From contig NC_089189.1 in assembly GCF_947507565.1 (NCBI RefSeq), positions 1,922,001-1,986,000 on the forward strand: a stretch of DNA of 64,000 bases. The letters run 5' to 3'. The translations under genes were made by a program, and so were the position numbers. This stretch comes from Oscarella lobularis. Its lineage: Eukaryota > Porifera > Homoscleromorpha > Homosclerophorida > Oscarellidae. A model generated the notes under the pieces. It was not told the DNA's origin. It saw nothing but the letters and a program-made list of their open reading frames with translations, and made no database searches. Positions 59,386 to 64,000 of the stretch are shown here, one piece after another; position 1 is the stretch's first letter, and each line of letters starts with the position of its first letter.

Positions 59386-59889
59386 TTACGAGTGCCTTGT
59401 TGGAAAAGGCCTACTGTTTGCCTCGACGAGGCAAAAATCCGTGTATGGACAGGACTTCAGAACAATTGGACGGTTTCGGATGTAGCCATTCCAGAATACC
59501 AAACGACCGTTAGCCTCAATGTTGGCCATTTGGACGTCTTTCTCTGAGTGCATGCAATAAGAGTGCACAGTGCATGCAGTATATAGTGCAGCATTATTTT
59601 CCATGCATTTACTTGCGTGGATTTCAAAGTCGACGCGAGTTTCGCCTTTAGAAGGATCCCATGGCCATCCGCTGAGAGTGCAGTTGACCGTTAGTACCTG
59701 AGGATCTGAGATAGAGAGAGTTATTGCAATCCTGTATATTTCTTGACGTCTCTTACCGTTCCAGTCGAGACATTTCCGAAAAGAAAAGAAATCTATTGCG
59801 CTGTCCGAAACGTGAAAGTTCTCGTATTTGTGGTATTGACTGCCTGAAACGGTCAGGAGGGCGACTAAAAGTAAAAGCGCCTGCTTCAT
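59386..59889 (-). CDS. Small secreted cysteine-containing protein, unknown family
   Basis: Two exons, 59889-59757 and 59705-59386, with a 51-bp stop-free intron (donor GTAAGA, acceptor ATCTCAG, phase 1), giving 150 residues. The signal peptide is MKQALLLLVALLTVSGS. The mature part has seven cysteines (KCLDW, NCTLSGWPWD, SKCME, TACTVHSYC, SCPYTDFC) and one NCT glycosylation site. An upstream in-frame start at 59925 is possible, but the chosen Met gives a cleaner signal peptide. I do not recognise the family; an ML/MD-2-like lipid-binding fold was considered but the cysteine order does not clearly fit. Confidence 0.6.
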   Translation of the reverse strand: MKQALLLLVALLTVSGSQYHKYENFHVSDSAIDFFSFRKCLDWNGKRRQEIYRIAITLSISDPQVLTVNCTLSGWPWDPSKGETRVDFEIHASKCMENNAALYTACTVHSYCMHSEKDVQMANIEANGRLVFWNGYIRNRPIVLKSCPYTDFCLVEANSRPFPTRHS

Positions 59890-60940
59890 CGTGCGAAACA
59901 ATGGAATTGCGTCTCCGAGTTTCAAGCTTTTCTTATTGTCAGCGGACTTGAAATTGAATGGAAGCGACCGTGTGAATATAGCTGATGTTTTTTCCCTGGC
60001 GGACGCAATAAATAGATTGTTCTAGTATACGGTAGTCTCTTTGCGCTGGGTTGGTTTATATACGGATTCAAATCGATAGCACCCTGCATGCGTGCACGAC
60101 GCGACGATGATGAACATGATGTATATGGTGAAGTAAAAGAAATTTGCTAAATTTATATACCGTTAGCTAAATCTTTTGGTCTTCTGCAGACTTGGATCTG
60201 AAGGAGAAGAATAGCCAAGAAAAACGGAGTCAAACATATTGCTTCCTATCAACGATAGAAATGACTTAACATTAGATGCTACGTATCTGATCTTGTCCAT
60301 GCAAAATCGGTCGGTGATGAGAGCCTGACGGCGAAAACACTCAAATGCAACGGTAATTGTCAGCAGTCTCCAAAACATTCAAGAAGTAAGCTTAGTAGAT
60401 AATTATTTTTTATGTCTTGCAATGTGAAATCGTCCTTTTTCCACAGAACTTGCTCCAGATACTGACGTTGCGTCTTCAAGAGGCAAACGAACTTTCTCAA
60501 GCGACAGCTGGGCAATTCAACTTGATCGAAGAAACGATGGTGTTCTGTCGGCCATAAACAGGCAAGATGTTTTTATTAGATGTTACGTGTTTATTTTTTA
60601 TCCAGTGATGTCTGTTACCGTGTGTAGCAATTATGGTCAATAGATAATTCCACGAGCAATCCGGGTTGACGAAAGTTTGTGCATGCATATGCAGTATTAG
60701 CCATTGAGCTCCGATAGATCTAAGCTCCCGCTGCCTCCTTTAGCCTACGCGAAGATGAAAAAAGTCGATCAACGCACCGAAGAAACCAGAAAGTGGCCTT
60801 ATACCAGCTACGTCGTCCCTTTTCTTCGTTGTTGGTCGGTGAGCTACTAAAGGGTCTTTAACTCTTTTCAGACACGTTTTTATGCCTGTTAAAGTCGAGA
60901 GGACGTCGTAGCGGACGATTTTAAGGAAGCTAGCGGTTCC
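59890..60940. other. Intergenic; one possible exon at 60447-60561
   Basis: No firm gene. On the plus strand 60447-60561 is bounded by an acceptor (TTTTTCCACAG) and a GC donor (AACAGGCAAG). It would encode a peptide with GKRTFSSDSWAIQLD, which faintly recalls the start of a proprotein convertase prodomain. No partner exon was found, so it is not called as a gene. Confidence 0.3.
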
Positions 60941-61725
60941 GCCCCCTTGCAATTAAGATGGCCGATGGAGACGCATCCTCTCCCTGGTAAGCAATCCCGA
61001 GTCAGTGGTTTTCGCGATGATTCTTTTACCATTGAAAACGACTTTTTCTCTCGGCCACCGTACGAGATTTTGTTTAGGGGCCCCTATATGGGACCCACGG
61101 TCGTACCATGCATCGCGATTACTCTCTACAATTTAGGAATGGGTATGACTGTGTCTCACTAGCTGCGTTTCCTTTTAGGTTTGTGTCAACTTCGGCGCTG
61201 AAAGAGTCAGGGAAGGATCAATGGATCGCAAGGTTTTCTTATTCCTTTTGGGCCTCCCAATGGTGTAGGCATTCACTTAAGGGGCGGGCCTCTCTCTGCA
61301 TCGTACATAGAGATTGATTGCATGCTGTGCCGCTGGCCACGTTTTGGGCATAGACTGATTTCCGACCGAATCTAAACACCAGGACTCGATTTCTGCCAGT
61401 CTAATCGAGGGCGGGCTGGGGCTCATGCGAAGGCCTAGTGGCATAGCATGCATGAAACTCCCACGTTATGTACGATGCAGAGAGTGTAGACGGGACAGCA
61501 TCAGGTTTTAGAGCAGGTAGTAGAGAACGTATCCGCACTCGATGCATAACTACGATAGTGTGCACGGGTCCTTCCCTTGCATTAGGGTTTAGTCGGCGGC
61601 TGCTAGTAGGTAGATTAGTAGGTTGTAGCTCCCTTCCATCGGACGTTACCTAGCGGCCGCCACGTGCTCTAGACCATTATGCAATGGATTTTCAGGTAAT
61701 CTAGGTTTGTTAGACAATAGAAAGT
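60941..61725 (+). repeat. Dispersed repeat, copy 5
   Basis: Includes part of the upstream region shared with copy 2 (CTCTCGGCCACCGTACGA, then GGGGCCCCTATATGGGACCC) and the full core from about 61225. The hairpin is GGCGGCTGCTAG with CTAGCGGCCGCC, one G-T pair in an otherwise complete stem. It ends at CAGGTAATCTAGG near 61705. Confidence 0.85.
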
Positions 61726-62379
61726 GTCCAAACTCGGGTGATAAGTAGTACAGTGGACGTGTTACACGCGCCTTTGCGCCATCTGCAGCGTCTGCCAGCA
61801 CAGATTTTGCCCCATTCGCCACGGAGACAGACCGTACTCTACCCAGATGTGGGATCTAGCTTTTTGCTAAGAAGGCTGCTTACTGTTCTAATAAACGCCA
61901 AAAAGAGTAGCAGGACTAAAACAGGTCACCCAAAAATAGTTCACTTCTCACCCCGAGTCGATGTTAGGCGATTCCATAGCAACCAAATAGCTTCTTCGAG
62001 CGATATTTCGTTAGACGCATCGTCAGACGCTATTCGTGAGCGCTCAATTGCAAGAGCGCGGCGACGTACGTACGTACGTACGGTCGTACGCTGATCTACA
62101 CGCTAGATGACATCGTGACGTCAGCTGTGACGTCGGCTGGAGCAGACGTCACGGTGGCGTAACGTTACAAGCTAATTTCGAGCCATTTACTAAGAATTTT
62201 GGTCAAACAGAGTAAGCTGCATTATGCAGATACTTCATTAGGACCTGGGGTCCCACTAGCAGTCTGCACGTGTGCGTTTTCTAATACATGTTTGTACTCC
62301 TCTTACATAAATGGTAAAATAATCAATCGCACGTGCCTCAAAGATCTACTTGAACACGCACTAAAGAAAACTAACCTCA
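61726..62379. other. Intergenic with a GTAC microsatellite and GACGTC cluster
   Basis: A (GTAC)n run lies at about 62063-62080. Three GACGTC-type sites follow at 62117-62152 (GTGACGTCAGCTGTGACGTC, then CAGACGTCACGG). No coding signal was recognised. Confidence 0.5.
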
Positions 62380-64000
62380 CTAGATATATACGTCAAATAA
62401 TGTCACTCTGTGACGACGATCTGCCTCGTCTCCTTCAAACGTTCCTTTCACTATCCTTTTGATTGGACGAACGCCATGCTCAATGCAATCATCAATTTCC
62501 TCTTTTAAAACTTTTAGGCATTGTCCACTAGGAGGACGATTTCCTAGACTGGCTTCATCAGCAACCATTCTCGAGCAGATCATGACCAAGCGACTTCGAT
62601 TCATTATCCGGCTCAGCTGACTACTTCTCTCCTCGGGAACGGGAGCCACACCAGTGAATATTTCAAGAAGCGCAACGCCTAGACTGTAAACGTCGCTAGG
62701 CAACGAACTGGGTCCCGACGTGGGAGCCTTTCGTTCTGGAGCGGAATAATAAGGACTGAGAGGACCCGTCGATTCGGAGCTGTCCAACAGGTGAGCGGCT
62801 CCGAGGTCGGATATTTTCGCTTTCATATCTCTCGTCACAAGCGCGTTCGTCGGACGAATATCGCCGTGAACGTACGGACGAGGAAGTAGCTCGTGCATGT
62901 AAGCAATAGCTGAAGTCATATCGGCGGCAATGGAAAGTTGCTCGTAAACGGAAAGATAGGAGCCGGACGAGTGGGCGGCATCTATCAATTCGCTCACCGA
63001 ACCCTCGAGTAATTCGGAGACGATTTGAAAGGGTAAACCTGGTTTCGTCATTGCGCCGAACAGTCGTACGATGTTGGGATGACGGAGTCGACTGGCTGTG
63101 AGAACTTCGCTTCGAAATACAGGAATCGTTCTCTCGGTGGTGATGAGATCGTGGAACTTTTTCACTGCCACGTTCATGCCGTGCCAACAGCCGACAAAAA
63201 CGCCTTAAATTAATTAAGAAAAAAATTATCACCATTCTAAAGTAGTACACTTTAAATCGACTTTCACCTGCAAAGGCTCCTGTTCCAAGTTTGTCTTCCG
63301 TCAGCTGAATTTGCTGAGGGCTAATGCTGAGAACTTGAAAAAATTTGTCGAGATTGCGTCGCGATTCGTCGAGTGAGTTTTGGAGAGTTTGACGCTGAGT
63401 TTCGAGAACTTGACATCGAGATTCGAAATCTTGACGCTGAGACGCTATGTCGTCTCTAAGTCAAAACAGGTAGATTGCGACGAAGCTGAGATAGATGTTT
63501 CTTACTTTTCCGCCTGCAGAAATTGGCATTTGTCTTCGAGAGTCCGCAGCTTCAAAGCCTGTCTTTTATTTTCTTCTTCAACAACTCGTAGACTATTGCT
63601 GCAATTATCATAACGACATAGTAACGAACAAACAGTAAAAGGAGTAATTACCTTTGCTTATCATACTTCCTTTGGAGCATACCGTGGTGATAAGCCAGCT
63701 CAGACCTTTACTCAAATAGTATAAAATCAAACACAGACAATTGCTAATTAAATTCTACTTTTCAGCTTGAAGAGCATCAACCCTTTCTCTGTTATAAAAA
63801 CGTGTTAGAAGAGCTAAAATTGAAACCATCTTCAAACCTGTGAGCTTGAGTTTCAGTTCTCAATGTTTCAAAAATCGTAGAAACGCATGACCGCTACTAA
63901 CATTTCTATGCAAACTGATTTATTCATTAATTAACCTCATTCTTTCCATTAGCTGTTGAACATCTCGAATGCTATCTGTATCTTCTTTAGCTGGAGACTG
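62380..64000 (-). CDS. Coiled-coil TKL-like kinase with variant catalytic motifs (5' end outside window)
   Basis: Read from the right edge: exons about >64000-63936, 63788-63759, 63698-63652, 63592-63506, 63455-63269 and 63203-62380. The upstream exons encode charged heptad-like helices (LRVVEEENKRQALKLRTLED, SQRQDFESRCQVLETQRQTL), a coiled coil. The kinase begins with GTGAFAGVFVG, the lysine is in VAVKKF, the catalytic loop is HGDIRPTN instead of HRDLKxxN, and the metal site is DLG instead of DFG, followed by SAPE. The catalytic and metal-binding aspartates are kept, so activity is possible; the HRD arginine is lost. The kinase is followed by a short tail and a stop. The N-terminus lies beyond the window. 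Confidence 0.75.

Overview
The window is eukaryotic and metazoan. Genes are split by short GT-AG introns, commonly 50-120 bp, and the proteins are animal extracellular-matrix and signalling types: thrombospondin type-1 repeats (TSR), Ig domains, a hemicentin-type vWA region, an inter-alpha-trypsin-inhibitor heavy-chain C-domain, a fibrinogen-like domain, LRRs, and receptor kinases of the TKL type. Gene density, short introns and the unusual domain combinations suggest an early-branching animal such as a sponge (perhaps a homoscleromorph). That assignment is inference; no species marker is present.

Layout. 1-100 is the 3' part of an exon with a CARD/death-fold-like end. 2037-9427 holds two tandem intronless receptor kinase genes on the minus strand; a third paralogue is at 19083-22643. 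Each has a signal peptide, a kelch-like ectodomain, a cysteine-rich module, an EGF-like module, one membrane span and a TKL kinase. The second copy is broken by a single extra base in an A run at the juxtamembrane. Between the second and third copies lie NANS (minus, five exons) and CMAS (plus, two exons), consecutive enzymes of CMP-sialic acid synthesis, arranged head to head. 22644-28347 is gene-poor and rich in tandem and inverted repeats.

28348-45069 is a matrix-gene cluster. A secreted 12-TSR plus fibrinogen-like protein (minus) shares a 415-bp divergent promoter with a properdin-like protein (plus; TB-like domain plus 13 TSRs). These are followed on the plus strand by an Ig plus ITIH-C protein and by a hemicentin-like protein (vWA-like, 7 Ig, 12 TSR). 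The properdin-like and hemicentin-like genes end with the same unusual C-terminal module. 45425-46327 is an intronless RHS-core fragment of bacterial type.

Further on come a 5'-truncated SELENBP1-like gene (minus), an ankyrin-repeat gene ending in a RHIM-like motif (plus), an LRR / cysteine-rich / multipass membrane protein gene (minus, 11 exons), a small secreted protein (minus) and a coiled-coil TKL-like kinase running off the right edge (minus).

Five copies of a dispersed non-coding repeat, all in plus orientation, lie near 1.4, 11, 18, 53.7 and 61.3 kb. They carry a conserved terminal hairpin. Two copies are fused to relics of the receptor-kinase 5' end. Exon boundaries were placed by hand from splice signals, reading phase and family resemblance; no search was run.
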